In this document: piece after piece, positions 27,901 through 37,157 of the stretch
Layout: each line of letters opens with the position of its first letter
Position numbering within the stretch: the stretch's first letter is position 1
Origin: Endozoicomonas sp965199185
GTDB lineage: Bacteria; Pseudomonadota; Gammaproteobacteria; Pseudomonadales; Endozoicomonadaceae
Reading direction: 5' to 3'
NCBI GenBank assembly: GCA_965199185.1
Contig: CBDAQW010000028.1
Coordinates: 1 to 64,000, forward strand
Length of the DNA stretch: 64,000 nucleotides
Position numbers and translations under genes: made by a program
Notes under the pieces: generated by a model
The model's input: only the letters and a program-made list of their open reading frames with translations
What the model was told of the DNA's origin: nothing
Databases searched by the model: none

Positions 27901-28287
27901 TTAAGCCATCACTGCGACAGCAAGAATAATCAGAGAGACAACGGCAAAACCAGCGTACATCAGCTTGTTCACGACATTGTCAGCCACCATCTTACGAATT
28001 TGCTGAGGCAGCACCCTTGGTGTCATATCGAAGTAGGTAGTCACATGCAGCATGGTCATACCCAGAGTCACTACAGTGAACAGAATCATCAGCGGGTTGG
28101 CCTGGAAATCCAACCAGCACTGCCAGGCTTCAGCCCCTTTAGTTAACTGCAACAGCCCCACAAACAGATTGATGCAGTACAGACCATCAAACACACTGGT
28201 GAACTCACGCACCATGTATTGACGGTAATAGGGGTGATCCATGAACCAGGTGCGCTTCATCGGGCGCACATAAGGACGACGACTCAT
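27901..28287 (-). CDS. frdC: Fumarate reductase membrane subunit FrdC
   Basis: I start at the Met at 28287 (MSRRPYVRPMKRTW), which overlaps the frdB stop in TAATG; an in-frame extension to 28329 is not needed. The product has 128 residues and three membrane helices. WFMDHPYYRQYMVREFTSVF matches the conserved FrdC N-terminus, including the Glu near the quinol site, and HVTTYFDMTPR follows. It anchors FrdAB to the inner membrane. Confidence 0.92.
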   Translation of the reverse strand: MSRRPYVRPMKRTWFMDHPYYRQYMVREFTSVFDGLYCINLFVGLLQLTKGAEAWQCWLDFQANPLMILFTVVTLGMTMLHVTTYFDMTPRVLPQQIRKMVADNVVNKLMYAGFAVVSLIILAVAVMA

Positions 28288-29036
28288 TACTTCCCTCCTT
28301 TGCGTGGCATCAGGAAGGACAGAGCCCAATCCTGCGAACCTTGCAGCTTGTTCTGGTTAATGGCGGCCGCCGGGTCTACATTCTTCGGGCAGACTTCTGA
28401 GCAGTAACCAACAAAGGTACAGGACCAGACACCGTTCTTGCCCTGAATCACTTCGGTACGCTGATCATAACCATCATCACGGGTATCAAGATTGTAACGA
28501 TGCCCAAGTGCAATCACCGCCGGGCCGGCAAACAGCGGGTTCAGTCCCATCTGTGGGCAGGCGGAGTAACACAGCATGCAGTTAATGCACATGGAGAACT
28601 GTTTGTAGAGACCCAGCTGTTCTGGTGTCTGTTTGGTCACACCTTCTTCAACCGGCTTTTCCATAGCGTTAATGATATATGGCTTAACGGATTCCAGTTT
28701 CTTGATGAAATCTTCAGAATCCACCACCAAATCTTTCTCAATGGGGAAGTTGGCCAGCGGCTCAACCTTAATAGCGTTTGGATAGTGATCCCGCAGGAAG
28801 GTTTCACAGCCCAGCTGAGGCTTGCCGTTGATGACCATACCGCAGCTACCGCAAACAGCCATACGACAGGACCAGCGATAAGCCAGGGTGGAATCCAGTT
28901 CATCCTTGATATGTTCCAGAGCATCCAGCATGGACCAGTCTTCAACATAAGGGATGACAAATTTGCCGTAATGCGGCTTTTCATCGGTTTCCGGATTGTA
29001 ACGCAGAATCTCGATAGTGATGGTTTTATCGGTCAT
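28287..29036 (-). CDS. frdB: Fumarate reductase iron-sulfur subunit FrdB
   Basis: A 249-residue protein with the 2Fe-2S ligands in CRMAVCGSCGM and a later Cys (QLGC), and 4Fe-4S/3Fe-4S ligands in CINCMLCYSACP and CSEVCPKNVDP. It passes electrons from menaquinol at FrdCD to the flavin of FrdA. The C-terminal cluster Cys set fits fumarate reductase type enzymes. The gene starts 11 bases after frdA and its stop overlaps frdC, consistent with tight translational coupling. Confidence 0.93.
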   Translation of the reverse strand: MTDKTITIEILRYNPETDEKPHYGKFVIPYVEDWSMLDALEHIKDELDSTLAYRWSCRMAVCGSCGMVINGKPQLGCETFLRDHYPNAIKVEPLANFPIEKDLVVDSEDFIKKLESVKPYIINAMEKPVEEGVTKQTPEQLGLYKQFSMCINCMLCYSACPQMGLNPLFAGPAVIALGHRYNLDTRDDGYDQRTEVIQGKNGVWSCTFVGYCSEVCPKNVDPAAAINQNKLQGSQDWALSFLMPRKGGK

Positions 29037-29047
29037 TAAGAGTCTCC

Positions 29048-30868
29048 TTACTTCTCTGCGTTTTCTTGAGCCACAGCGCCATCGGCACTAGCGGCTTTGG
29101 CGGCTGCCGCTTTTTCAGCAGCTGCACCGTAAACACGCTCTTCAGGCTGGAACCGGGTAATGTTAACGTCCTGATATTCCAGACGAGGTTTCGCGTCGCC
29201 ATTGAAGTAAGTCACAGAGTGCTTCAGGAATTTCTCGTCATCACGGGCTTCAAAACCATCGATACGCTGATGCGCACCACGGGATTCCCTACGCTCAACA
29301 CCACCGATCGCCATACATTCAGCCACCGCCAGAGAGCTTTGCAGTTCAAACGCCTGCAGCAGTTCGGTGTTAAATACTTTGGACTTATCTTCTACCTTGA
29401 CGTTCTTGAAGCGCTCACGCAGTTCAGAGATTTTGTCCAGACCTTCCTGCATCTCTTCACCGATACGGTAGATACCGAAACATCTCTCCATGGTCTTAAC
29501 CATTTCATGACGCAAGTGAGAGGCTTTCTCGGTGCCGTTGGCATTCCGCAGAGCTTCAATACTCGACAGGTGTTGTTTAGCCTGATCCAGCAGTGTCTTC
29601 TCGTCAGACATGACCGCCTGCCTGGCAAAATCGGCTGCCTGCTCACCGGCAACTTTACCGAACACAACGGTTTCTGCCAGAGAGTTAGAACCCAGACGGT
29701 TAGCACCATGCATACCCACGCTGGCGCATTCACCGGCCGCAAACAGACCGCTCAGATCGGTAGCACAGTTAATGTCGGTACGGATACCACCCATGGTGTA
29801 ATGCACTGCAGGACGTACCGGAATAGGTTCTTTCACCGGATCAACACCCAGATAGTTCTTGGCGAGAGAGCAGATCAGCGGCAAACGCTCCATCAGTTTC
29901 TTCTCACCCAGGTGACGCAAATCCAGATGCACGGCATCGCCCAGTGGCGTTTCGATGGTGCGGCCTAAACGCTGCTCCTGCCAGAATGCCTGAGACAGCT
30001 TGTCTCGTGGGCCTAGTTCCATGTATTTGTTTTTTGGCTGACCGACCGGGGTTTCTGGCCCAAGACCGTAATCTTGCAGATAACGATAACCCTCTTTATT
30101 GAGCAGAATACCGCCTTCACCGCGGCAACCTTCGGTCATTAGAACGCCAGAACCCGGCAGACCGGTTGGGTGATACTGAACAAACTCCATATCGCGCAAA
30201 GGCGCGCCAGCACGCAGTGCCATAGCATGACCATCGCCCGTAACGATAGCGCCATTGGTGTTGAAACGAAAAATACGACCAGAGCCGCCTGTTGCAAAGA
30301 TGACCGATTTCGCCAGAAAGACTGTTGGCTCACCGGTTTTGACTTCAATCGCTACCACACCCTGAGCACGACCCTCTTCCATAATCAGATCAGTGGCAAA
30401 GTACTCGTCGTAACGCTCAATATTCTTGAACTGAGTGGATGTCTGGAACAAAGTATGCAGCATGTGGAAACCGGACTTGTCCGCCGCAAACCAGGTGCGC
30501 TCGATTTTCATACCACCGAACGCACGAACGTTAACATCGCCGTCTGGCTTACGAGTCCATGGGCAGCCCCAGTGTTCCAGACGAATCATCTCCTCAGTGG
30601 AGTGAGAGACAAAATAATCCACTACGTCCTGATCGCAAAGCCAGTCACCCCCGGCAACAGTATCAACGAAGTGATTTTCCAGAGAATCATGATCCTGAAT
30701 GACCCCGGCAGAACCACCTTCTGCTGCAACAGTGTGACTGCGCATGGGGTAAACCTTGGAGATCAGAGCAACCTTCAGGTTCGGGTCTTTCTCTGCTACT
30801 GCAATAGCTGCACGCAAACCGGCGCCACCAGCACCTACGATTGCTACATCGGCCTTAATGACCTGCAT
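29048..30868 (-). CDS. frdA: Fumarate reductase flavoprotein subunit FrdA
   Basis: I start at the Met at 30868 (MQVIKADVAIVGAGGAG) with AGAGG upstream, giving 606 residues as in FrdA; the frame extends to 30916. The Rossmann GAGGAG motif is followed by YPMRSHTVAAEGG with the FAD-linking His. Substrate-site blocks are QYHPTGLPGSGVLMTEGCRG, RDKLSQAF and HYTMGGI, and the GANRLGSNSL motif is intact. The C-terminus carries an Ala-rich tail. It reduces fumarate to succinate in anaerobic respiration. The close match to enterobacterial FrdA rather than SdhA, with two short anchor subunits, favours frd over sdh. Confidence 0.93.
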   Translation of the reverse strand: MQVIKADVAIVGAGGAGLRAAIAVAEKDPNLKVALISKVYPMRSHTVAAEGGSAGVIQDHDSLENHFVDTVAGGDWLCDQDVVDYFVSHSTEEMIRLEHWGCPWTRKPDGDVNVRAFGGMKIERTWFAADKSGFHMLHTLFQTSTQFKNIERYDEYFATDLIMEEGRAQGVVAIEVKTGEPTVFLAKSVIFATGGSGRIFRFNTNGAIVTGDGHAMALRAGAPLRDMEFVQYHPTGLPGSGVLMTEGCRGEGGILLNKEGYRYLQDYGLGPETPVGQPKNKYMELGPRDKLSQAFWQEQRLGRTIETPLGDAVHLDLRHLGEKKLMERLPLICSLAKNYLGVDPVKEPIPVRPAVHYTMGGIRTDINCATDLSGLFAAGECASVGMHGANRLGSNSLAETVVFGKVAGEQAADFARQAVMSDEKTLLDQAKQHLSSIEALRNANGTEKASHLRHEMVKTMERCFGIYRIGEEMQEGLDKISELRERFKNVKVEDKSKVFNTELLQAFELQSSLAVAECMAIGGVERRESRGAHQRIDGFEARDDEKFLKHSVTYFNGDAKPRLEYQDVNITRFQPEERVYGAAAEKAAAAKAASADGAVAQENAEK

Positions 30869-30995
30869 ATGCCAACCTCTGTTATGAGTCCTGAATTGCA
30901 GACGTGAGAACACCACATCGCTATCAGAACAAAAAAATGAAAAGGTGAAAATTATTGGATAACCGGCAATTCTATAGAAAATTCAGCAAGGGTCT

Positions 30996-31022
30996 ATTGA
31001 TCTGGAACAAAAATAGATCAAT
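30996..31022. promoter_or_regulatory. Inverted repeat upstream of frdA, candidate operator
   Basis: ATTGATCT, 11 bases, AGATCAAT is a perfect 8-bp inverted repeat about 130 bp upstream of the frdA start and 57 bp beyond the end of sctL. Each arm contains TTGAT, the half-site of FNR/CRP-type regulators, but the spacing is not the FNR 4-base spacing, so a different or extended site is likely. Confidence 0.35.
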
Positions 31023-31078
31023 ATAAGAAATGATTTTAGAAACAAGTACATAAGTAGTAAAAAAATTAGGTGCTTGTA

Positions 31079-31735
31079 TCAGGTATTTGATGATAAATCG
31101 CTGCCAGGCAACAACTCAGATGTGGATTTAAGGTCAGCAAATCGCTGCTGCAATGCTTTGATCTGCACATCAACACTGGCATCGACCACACCAATTTCAC
31201 TTTCCATGATGCAGTCACCGGTCGACAGCCGCTGATCCGCCACAAGATCTATAAAGCCAACACCTTTATATTCTGCAAGAATATCGTTCAACCGAGCTTT
31301 AACCATGTTGTACTGACTGGGGGGAATACGAATAGTGACCTGTTTTTCAGTTCTTACGTGTTGCAGAGCGTTCCGGACAAGATTAACCGCCAGTTCTTCC
31401 TGATCAAACTGACCAATGATTTTTTCTACGCCTGACATCAAGATATCCGCCAGCGTCTGCTCAACATCTGCGAGGTAAGTAATGGTGCGGCTGACGACTT
31501 TGAGCATCTGATCGGCCTGATCCACTTTACTCTGCTCTATGCCATCTTGATAGCCTCTTTCTTTTTCCTGCTCGAAAGCTTCTTTCGCTTCACGAACAAT
31601 GTCAGCTGCCTGTTGTTTAGCCGCTTCTATGATTTCTTCGGCCTGAAGATAGATGACATAATCCTCTGCCTTGAGCACATTAACAGAAGGATCAATGTTA
31701 AGATTTTTAGCATTCAGGATAACAGGTGTCGCCAT
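31079..31735 (-). CDS. sctL: T3SS stator protein SctL (YscL/HrpE type)
   Basis: A 218-residue cytoplasmic protein. The N-terminal half is a charged coiled coil (residues 30-75, EEIIEAAKQQAADIVREAKE). The C-terminal domain resembles the FliH/V-ATPase-E fold, with QVTIRIPPSQYNMVKARL and the terminal LSTGDCIMESEIGVVDASVD block that is typical of SctL. It would hold the SctN ATPase and link it to the SctQ/SctK sorting platform. It is the last gene of the locus and overlaps sctK by 22 bases; sctN is not in the window. Confidence 0.88.
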   Translation of the reverse strand: MATPVILNAKNLNIDPSVNVLKAEDYVIYLQAEEIIEAAKQQAADIVREAKEAFEQEKERGYQDGIEQSKVDQADQMLKVVSRTITYLADVEQTLADILMSGVEKIIGQFDQEELAVNLVRNALQHVRTEKQVTIRIPPSQYNMVKARLNDILAEYKGVGFIDLVADQRLSTGDCIMESEIGVVDASVDVQIKALQQRFADLKSTSELLPGSDLSSNT

Positions 31736-32421
31736 TGCCGGTTGACCTCCCTATGAGTTTTGATGACCAGCAGAGCACACTGTTCTTGTGTTAATGCTAG
31801 CCCTTTGGATTGGCTCATGGGTTTCTGCCACTGCTTGGGGCACTTTAGCTCCAGGCGCTTGCGCAATGCTTGTGAAGTGCCAGTCAACGCTCCGCCAATA
31901 ACCTGTAATCCAGACGTAATGAGATATTTTCGAAAACGCGCCAGATGATTCCAATCAATTAACAGGCTTGGTCCGGCATTTTGTGCGGCCCGGCTGAGAA
32001 ACTGGGCCTTTTTAACCGCAAATTGATAGGCCTCTTCTCCCAAGCTGTTTTGCAGTGCCAACCGTTCTTTCCGCTTGACGGCAGAACGAATGCTTCCTTC
32101 GTTGAGGATAATGCCAAGATAAAGCGATAACCTTTGCAGCTCTTCAATACTGGCAAAGACAATGCGTTTTTCTTTAGCTGAGAAATCAAAGTCGAATTCA
32201 TCACTTAACTTAAAGCGTTTCAGCAGATGGTCAGATAAATTAAAGTGCGTTGAATCTTTCACTTTGAGTTGAGCAATTAATTTATAATGCTCATCCTGCT
32301 TCAGCCAGCTGAGATGCATGTAGCGAACCGGGAACATATTAAATTCAACCGCCAGGCTGAAGATGCTGTTGCCATTTTCAACATTGAAAAATTCAGCCTG
32401 CTCCACTGGCCGCTCCTTCAT
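31714..32421 (-). CDS. sctK: T3SS sorting-platform protein SctK (YscK type)
   Basis: A 235-residue cytoplasmic protein, helical, with the NMFPVRYMHLSW opening and the SIEELQRLSLYLGIIL segment that resemble YscK/SctK. Its assignment relies largely on position between sctJ and sctL, as in Ysc-type loci, because SctK is poorly conserved. It would connect the membrane ring SctD to SctQ. Start and end overlap the neighbours (29 bases with sctJ, 22 with sctL), indicating coupled translation. Confidence 0.75.
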   Translation of the reverse strand: MKERPVEQAEFFNVENGNSIFSLAVEFNMFPVRYMHLSWLKQDEHYKLIAQLKVKDSTHFNLSDHLLKRFKLSDEFDFDFSAKEKRIVFASIEELQRLSLYLGIILNEGSIRSAVKRKERLALQNSLGEEAYQFAVKKAQFLSRAAQNAGPSLLIDWNHLARFRKYLITSGLQVIGGALTGTSQALRKRLELKCPKQWQKPMSQSKGLALTQEQCALLVIKTHREVNRQWRHLLS

Positions 32422-33241
32422 CCTTTACTTCATTGGCTGACCTTTTCTTTCTTCTTTTTTTCTTTTTCAGCTTTTTTTGCATCATCCAGAACAAGAATCC
32501 GATACCACCCAAAGCCGACAACAGCAGAAAGACAAGTGAATAAATGAGAATGCGCATAGCTGTTGCAGCGGAAGCATTAACCTCTACAAACAAGACAGAC
32601 TCCGTATTTGTCTTAGCTTTCAGTTCTGTATTTAAACGTGAGGCAGGGAATAGGGACACGGTAATCTTGTCCAGAGACAACCCCTCTATACTGTTTGCCA
32701 CCAGCGTTTTCACCTTGGGGATGAAACCGGCCAACTCCAATTCAGGCGTGTATTTGATAAACACTGACGCTGATGAAGGAAAGTTAACGTCAGTAATGGT
32801 TTCCTGTTCTTGGGGCAAAACTACATGAACACGAGCTGTGATGACGCCGTCAATCATTGACAGAGTAGAAGACAGTTCTTGCGACATGGAGTAAGTGTAA
32901 CGAGCCCGTTCTTCAGTAGGCGATGAGATTAGTCCATCTTTCGGAAAAATATCACCAATGGATGAGTACTTCTCTTTGGGGTAGCCAAAGCTGCTCAAAA
33001 GCTTCACCGAAAGGGAAACATCACTGCTGTCCACCATCAAAGTGACCATTTTGTCTTTATCGAGCAGTTTCTCACTGGAAATGCCGCTGTCCTGCAAGAT
33101 AGCCAACATTTCATTGCCTTCCTTTTCAGTCAGGCCTGAGTACAGCTCAACCTTACAGCCTGCCAGTATCAGACTAAAAAGTACCAGCATCAATGGTCTG
33201 ACAATGTCAGTCAGTCTCTGTTTTATGAGACTTGGTTTCAT
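32393..33241 (-). CDS. sctJ: T3SS inner-ring lipoprotein SctJ (YscJ/PrgK type)
   Basis: A 282-residue lipoprotein. The signal is LMLVLFSLILAGC with the acylated Cys at about residue 29, followed by KVELYSGLTEKEGNEMLAIL, the standard SctJ opening. The ring-building domains include RYTYSMSQELSSTLSMIDGV and ARVHVVLPQE, both highly conserved. A C-terminal membrane helix (ILIYSLVFLLLSALGGIGFLF) precedes a very basic tail (KKLKKKKRRKKR). It forms the inner-membrane ring with SctD. Confidence 0.93.
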   Translation of the reverse strand: MKPSLIKQRLTDIVRPLMLVLFSLILAGCKVELYSGLTEKEGNEMLAILQDSGISSEKLLDKDKMVTLMVDSSDVSLSVKLLSSFGYPKEKYSSIGDIFPKDGLISSPTEERARYTYSMSQELSSTLSMIDGVITARVHVVLPQEQETITDVNFPSSASVFIKYTPELELAGFIPKVKTLVANSIEGLSLDKITVSLFPASRLNTELKAKTNTESVLFVEVNASAATAMRILIYSLVFLLLSALGGIGFLFWMMQKKLKKKKRRKKRSANEVKDEGAASGAG

Positions 33242-33340
33242 GAGATAAGCGCCCCGAAGATCGATTAAAAAGTCTCTCTGACTCTTTAACGACCGGAACC
33301 CGAAAAAGATGATATTCAGATCCCGGCAAACAGGGAAAGA

Positions 33341-33775
33341 TTATTGATTACGCAACAAGGTATCGAAGGTTTGAGTACTCTTACTGACGATCTTGCCAAT
33401 ATAGTCTTCGGTGATCATCAGGTTGGTCATGGTCATCTGGGTTTGGAACATATCCCGTATGCTCATCTCTTCACCGGGTTCCAATTGCTTTTTAACCAGA
33501 CCAGACTTTAATTCAACATGCTCCCGCAACCCCTGCATACCCCTGAGCACTTTATCGCCCAGAGTCATACCGGCTGCTTCAGACTGTTGCGTGGCATTGA
33601 CTGTGATCGCTTCAGCTTGAAGAGCCTCAGTCGCTTCAGGCTGTCCTGAAACCAGATCTTCAAACTTGCCCACGTTGTCTGCATTGGGTTGCCCCGGATT
33701 TGCAAAACCCTCATCTCTGGATGTATCCAGCGACTTCTCGACGAGGTTATTGGTGTTAATCAAATTATCCGCCAT
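33341..33775 (-). CDS. sctI: T3SS inner rod protein SctI
   Basis: A 144-residue protein with a disordered N-terminal half and a C-terminal helix pair (EEMSIRDMFQTQMTMTNLMI, KIVSKSTQTFDTLLRNQ). This C-terminal pattern is that of YscI/PrgJ inner rod proteins. It directly precedes sctJ, as in Ysc and Inv loci. It would connect the needle to the export gate. Note that the needle gene sctF, often nearby, is absent here. Confidence 0.85.
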   Translation of the reverse strand: MADNLINTNNLVEKSLDTSRDEGFANPGQPNADNVGKFEDLVSGQPEATEALQAEAITVNATQQSEAAGMTLGDKVLRGMQGLREHVELKSGLVKKQLEPGEEMSIRDMFQTQMTMTNLMITEDYIGKIVSKSTQTFDTLLRNQ

Positions 33776-33890
33776 GGTTCAAGCCTCATGATGTCGGGAG
33801 ACAAGCAGAGGTACTGCAGACTCCTCTCTTTTTATTCAGATTAGTACAGCAGATACTAAAAAATTTCAAAATTAGTTATAAAAAAATATT

Positions 33891-34262
33891 TTATATGCCT
33901 AATTTATCAAAATGATCACCCAATGACTGAATCACACTTTCAGCATTAGGACGATTAAACTCATCATTAGCCAGATAAATACACAAAAAGAGATGCTCTC
34001 TTTCCTGAACACCTACTTGTAACGGAAATCGCTGACTCTGAGTGTAATGACATTGTCTCAAAGCCTGTATCAGCACAGGCATAATTTCATGACTGGGAAG
34101 CGCGCGAATAAGATACATCAGCACACCCTCTTCCTGCTGCTCTATATAAAGAGTCCCCATACGTTCAAACTCAAAACTAACAACGCCAGTACCACTAAAA
34201 TTCAGCCCTTCAACACCCATGTCCTGACCGATCTCAGCCAGTACATTATCTCGCCATTCCAT
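33891..34262 (-). CDS. sycN: T3SS class I chaperone, SycN-like
   Basis: A 123-residue acidic protein with the class I T3SS chaperone layout: N-terminal helix (WRDNVLAEIGQDMGV), beta strands (VVSFEFERMGTLYIEQ, VLMYLIRAL), a Leu-rich dimer helix and a final helix. The DMGVEGLNFSGTG start and GTLYIEQQE strand resemble SycN, which with YscB chaperones YopN/SctW. It lies between sctW and sctI, which supports a SctW chaperone role. No YscB partner is seen, so it may act as a homodimer. Confidence 0.75.
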   Translation of the reverse strand: MEWRDNVLAEIGQDMGVEGLNFSGTGVVSFEFERMGTLYIEQQEEGVLMYLIRALPSHEIMPVLIQALRQCHYTQSQRFPLQVGVQEREHLFLCIYLANDEFNRPNAESVIQSLGDHFDKLGI

Positions 34263-34288
34263 ATTATTGATTCCAAACGGTTATGTTT

Positions 34289-35533
34289 TTATCGCTCTTT
34301 TTCATCAGGCAGATCAAGGCCAATATCCCCCAAGATACCAAAGTTATTGTCACTACTATCGAGCGTTTCTATTACTTCCTCTTCATTTTCCTGCTCGATT
34401 AAGCTATCAAGACTCTCTTTCACTGCAGCCTGTATATTCTGCTTGGTTTCAATATTTGGAAAGAGCTCTTCAGGCAATTGTCGGATAAGATCATCCACCT
34501 TGGTCATAAAGAAAATCTGAGCATCCAGGTCATTAACATTAAGTTGTGGCAGTATTTTGATGAAATCTGATTCTGTCACCCATTGTTGTTGCGAGATGTC
34601 CAGAATGTGCTCCATTAATTTATTTTCTATTAAATCCGTCTGCGGGTAGATACGCTTTGTCTGATCTTCGGTTTCAAGACAGCCGTCATGAATCCCTACC
34701 ATCGTTTTCAAGTCAGACATTTCACCAATAACCGCCTTTAAGCGTTCTGGCGAGGTGGACGCATTAAAACTTAATAAATCCGTTGAAAGGAGCTTTAAAT
34801 GAACGTCAACAGCCGTCGTAAAATTATTACTACCATGGGTACTCACCAGTTCTTTATAAAGATCTTTCAGGGTGGGTAAATCACTGACATGATCCAGAAC
34901 CGTTTGCGCAGCCTTCTCTCCACCTAACAGCTCAACATGGGTCTCTCGTAATTCCCGGGTATCAGACAAGCCGGTTTCAGCGGCTTGTATGGCCGCTTGT
35001 TCCGATATATTGATACCCGATTTAATGGCTACTTTGTTATCGGAGAAATGTTCATTTCTTACCGATTTCAATAAATCGGCTTTTTTCTTATCACCCTGCT
35101 CATCAAAAAAACGAGCCGCTTCATTCAGCCCCATGAACTCGTGCAGAGTATCATCATCAAACGCTTCTTTGAGTTTTTCCTGAACCTGTTGACGGGTAAG
35201 ATTGGGATCCGCTTTCAGCTTCTGCAGGAAATCTTTTATTTCCTGAACATTCTGAACAGTCTGAATTTTCTCAACGCGCTTGCGCATCTCTTCCGTATCG
35301 TCACTACCTTTTTTAACACGGCGGTCTTTGAGATCCGTTTTGCGGTTATCTTTAACAAACTGGACAATTTCTTCTGCAAGGTCTGCAGCTTTAGCAAGAG
35401 GAGAAGAGGCACTAGTCTGTACTGCAACTCGTTCACCATTAGCGGTTTTACCAGCCAGCTTACCGGTGGCTGAGGAGTTGTTAGCACTATCAAGTCCAGG
35501 TTGAGCAATCTGCTGATTGCTTTGTATCTGCAC
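34289..35533 (-). CDS. sctW: T3SS gatekeeper SctW (YopN-TyeA / MxiC type)
   Basis: A 414-residue protein. The secreted-type N-terminus (MQIQSNQQIAQPGLDSANNS) is disordered. It is followed by HrpJ-like helical repeats (residues 80-330, including FLQKLKADPNLTRQQVQEKL and FMGLNEAARFFDEQGD) and a TyeA-like C-terminal region (LPQLNVNDLDAQIFFMTKVD). YopN plus TyeA fused would be about 385 residues, so this is a single-chain gatekeeper as in MxiC or CopN. It blocks effector release until host contact. It sits between sctB and its likely chaperone. Confidence 0.88.
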   Translation of the reverse strand: MQIQSNQQIAQPGLDSANNSSATGKLAGKTANGERVAVQTSASSPLAKAADLAEEIVQFVKDNRKTDLKDRRVKKGSDDTEEMRKRVEKIQTVQNVQEIKDFLQKLKADPNLTRQQVQEKLKEAFDDDTLHEFMGLNEAARFFDEQGDKKKADLLKSVRNEHFSDNKVAIKSGINISEQAAIQAAETGLSDTRELRETHVELLGGEKAAQTVLDHVSDLPTLKDLYKELVSTHGSNNFTTAVDVHLKLLSTDLLSFNASTSPERLKAVIGEMSDLKTMVGIHDGCLETEDQTKRIYPQTDLIENKLMEHILDISQQQWVTESDFIKILPQLNVNDLDAQIFFMTKVDDLIRQLPEELFPNIETKQNIQAAVKESLDSLIEQENEEEVIETLDSSDNNFGILGDIGLDLPDEKER

Positions 35534-35592
35534 GTAAAATCCCTCTCACAAAAAGACCAACCGGAGATTGGTCTGCCTTTGTCGTACAGTAA

Positions 35593-37131
35593 TTATCCGC
35601 GAGTTGTCGTTTTTAACGTTTCATAATAGCCGCGCATAATTTCTTCAAATTTGCTCTGCATTGACTTTATCTGGTCCTGATGAGTCTGCAGCAGTTCGCT
35701 GGCGGCCTGAGCTGCGTTTTCATTGGTTTTCTGCTCAGCTTCTTTTATTTTCACCTCAGCATCGTGCAATCCAGCTTGATAGTTGAATCCCGCTGAGGCA
35801 GCTTCACCGGCACCAGTAAGTATTTGGCTGGTTGCATTCCCTTTAGCCAGAATTGCCTGTGATTGAGCGGCTTTAGCTTGAGCATTAGCGGCTGCATCAG
35901 GTCCGTTAGGTCCTTTCACATTCATTGCTTTGATGGATGCTGCACCCGATACTGCACCAGCACCGATTTTGGCAACCCCTGAAATCAAGCCCGCAGTAAG
36001 ACGGCTAGCTGCTGCTTTTTTCATTTCATCTGCCTGAGCCAAAGTATCCTGTTTGGCTGCTTCATAATGAACCGCACGCTGCTCACGAGCACTTTTTCGC
36101 TGAGTAACACCCAGTTCATGCAACAGTTCCATGACCATGAAAATATCAAACAGCTGCTCAACGATTTTGTCAGGAGCCGCCTTAGGGTTGGCACTTAGAT
36201 CATTTATTGATTGTGCTTGTCCATTTAACTGCCCGGGAGTTGTTGAGGTTAGTATTGTATTCTGCTGTTGTAAGTCACCAGGTTCTGCAGCCGCAAATAA
36301 AACATCCAGTCCACCTTTTTGAAAACCAAGAGAAGAATAAAGATTCCTTAACTCAGGGTTGCTTTGTGGTGCAGGACTATTTAATAACTGTGCTAAGCGT
36401 TGAGATTGTGAGTCACTAAAGCCCAGAGCCTTTAAAGCATCATTGGCGGTTGCGCCCTGCTGACCAAGAGCAGTCACTGCCTGCTGGCCATTCTGAGGGC
36501 TGCCCAAAGATAACAACGCATGAAGCTGCTGATCATTGTAGCCATGATTTTTCAAAGCACTTTTTGCTGCGGATAGATTAGCTTCGCTGCCATATTTTAC
36601 CACAAGATTTTCTGTTTGATCCTGACCTGAAGCCAGATGAGCCGCACTTTCTGTTTGCGACTGAGAGAGCCCTAACCCTGCAAGGATCGCTTGTTTTCCT
36701 TTCGGAGTGTCTGCACCCTGACCATGAAGTAAATCGATATACTGGTCAGCTCCGGTAACGGTCTCAGCGTGTTCTTCGAGCCTGACTGACTGATCAGAAG
36801 TCAGTATTCCGACACTTGCATTGGTCAGAAGGTTCAGAAAATTACTCCCTGCACTCTGAGTGATTACATCAATATCAGAGATATCGGCACTGGCTGCACT
36901 GTAGCCGGTCAAATTCACTTGATCAGGTACCTCCAGCTCTGGAGATCGTTGTTCCTGACCAGTTAAAACATCAGAACGCCCCTCTTCTTCAGAAATTTCC
37001 AACTTATCATTCGCTAATGCACCCGCTGCAATGACTTCAGAAGCCAGTGCTGATTTTGAAGCATCACGAACGCTACCACTGTGATTCACAGGCGTATTTT
37101 GCACATTGTTCGTATTATTGATCGCCGACAT
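35593..37131 (-). CDS. sctB: T3SS minor translocator SctB (YopD/IpaC-like) with GF[SN]D repeats
   Basis: A 512-residue protein with a secreted-type N-terminus (MSAINNTNNVQNTPV). The YopD-like core is DKIVEQLFDIFMVMELLHEL (about 322-341) and a weakly hydrophobic segment (residues 377-400, LTAGLISGVAKIGAGAVSG), then a coiled coil to the end (KFEEIMRGYYETLK). Residues 148-285 hold about four related helical units starting GLSQSQ (153), GYNDQQ (197), GFSDSQ (237) and GFQKGG (269). The same unit occurs in the two tandem proteins upstream. The usual YopD is about 300 residues, so roughly 200 are extra. It follows sctE as expected and would insert in host membranes with SctE. Confidence 0.82.
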   Translation of the reverse strand: MSAINNTNNVQNTPVNHSGSVRDASKSALASEVIAAGALANDKLEISEEEGRSDVLTGQEQRSPELEVPDQVNLTGYSAASADISDIDVITQSAGSNFLNLLTNASVGILTSDQSVRLEEHAETVTGADQYIDLLHGQGADTPKGKQAILAGLGLSQSQTESAAHLASGQDQTENLVVKYGSEANLSAAKSALKNHGYNDQQLHALLSLGSPQNGQQAVTALGQQGATANDALKALGFSDSQSQRLAQLLNSPAPQSNPELRNLYSSLGFQKGGLDVLFAAAEPGDLQQQNTILTSTTPGQLNGQAQSINDLSANPKAAPDKIVEQLFDIFMVMELLHELGVTQRKSAREQRAVHYEAAKQDTLAQADEMKKAAASRLTAGLISGVAKIGAGAVSGAASIKAMNVKGPNGPDAAANAQAKAAQSQAILAKGNATSQILTGAGEAASAGFNYQAGLHDAEVKIKEAEQKTNENAAQAASELLQTHQDQIKSMQSKFEEIMRGYYETLKTTTRG

Positions 37132-37157
37132 ATTAAACCCCCATTAAATATGAACAA

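Noticed and set aside
29066..29968. 300-codon plus-strand frame opposite frdA.
   Set aside because: It is antisense to a highly conserved gene; its composition is the mirror of frdA codons and it has no family features.
27540..30868. Reading the four-gene operon as succinate dehydrogenase.
   Set aside because: The two short anchor subunits, the order A-B-C-D and the FrdA/FrdC sequence blocks match fumarate reductase; SdhC/SdhD haem-ligand patterns are not seen.
36270..36700. The SctB units (GYNDQQ.., GFSDSQ.., about 32-44 residues apart) recall TAL-effector-like repeats.
   Set aside because: Spacing is irregular, the central Gly-Gly and variable di-residue are absent, and the region belongs to a translocator. 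A DNA-binding array is not supported.
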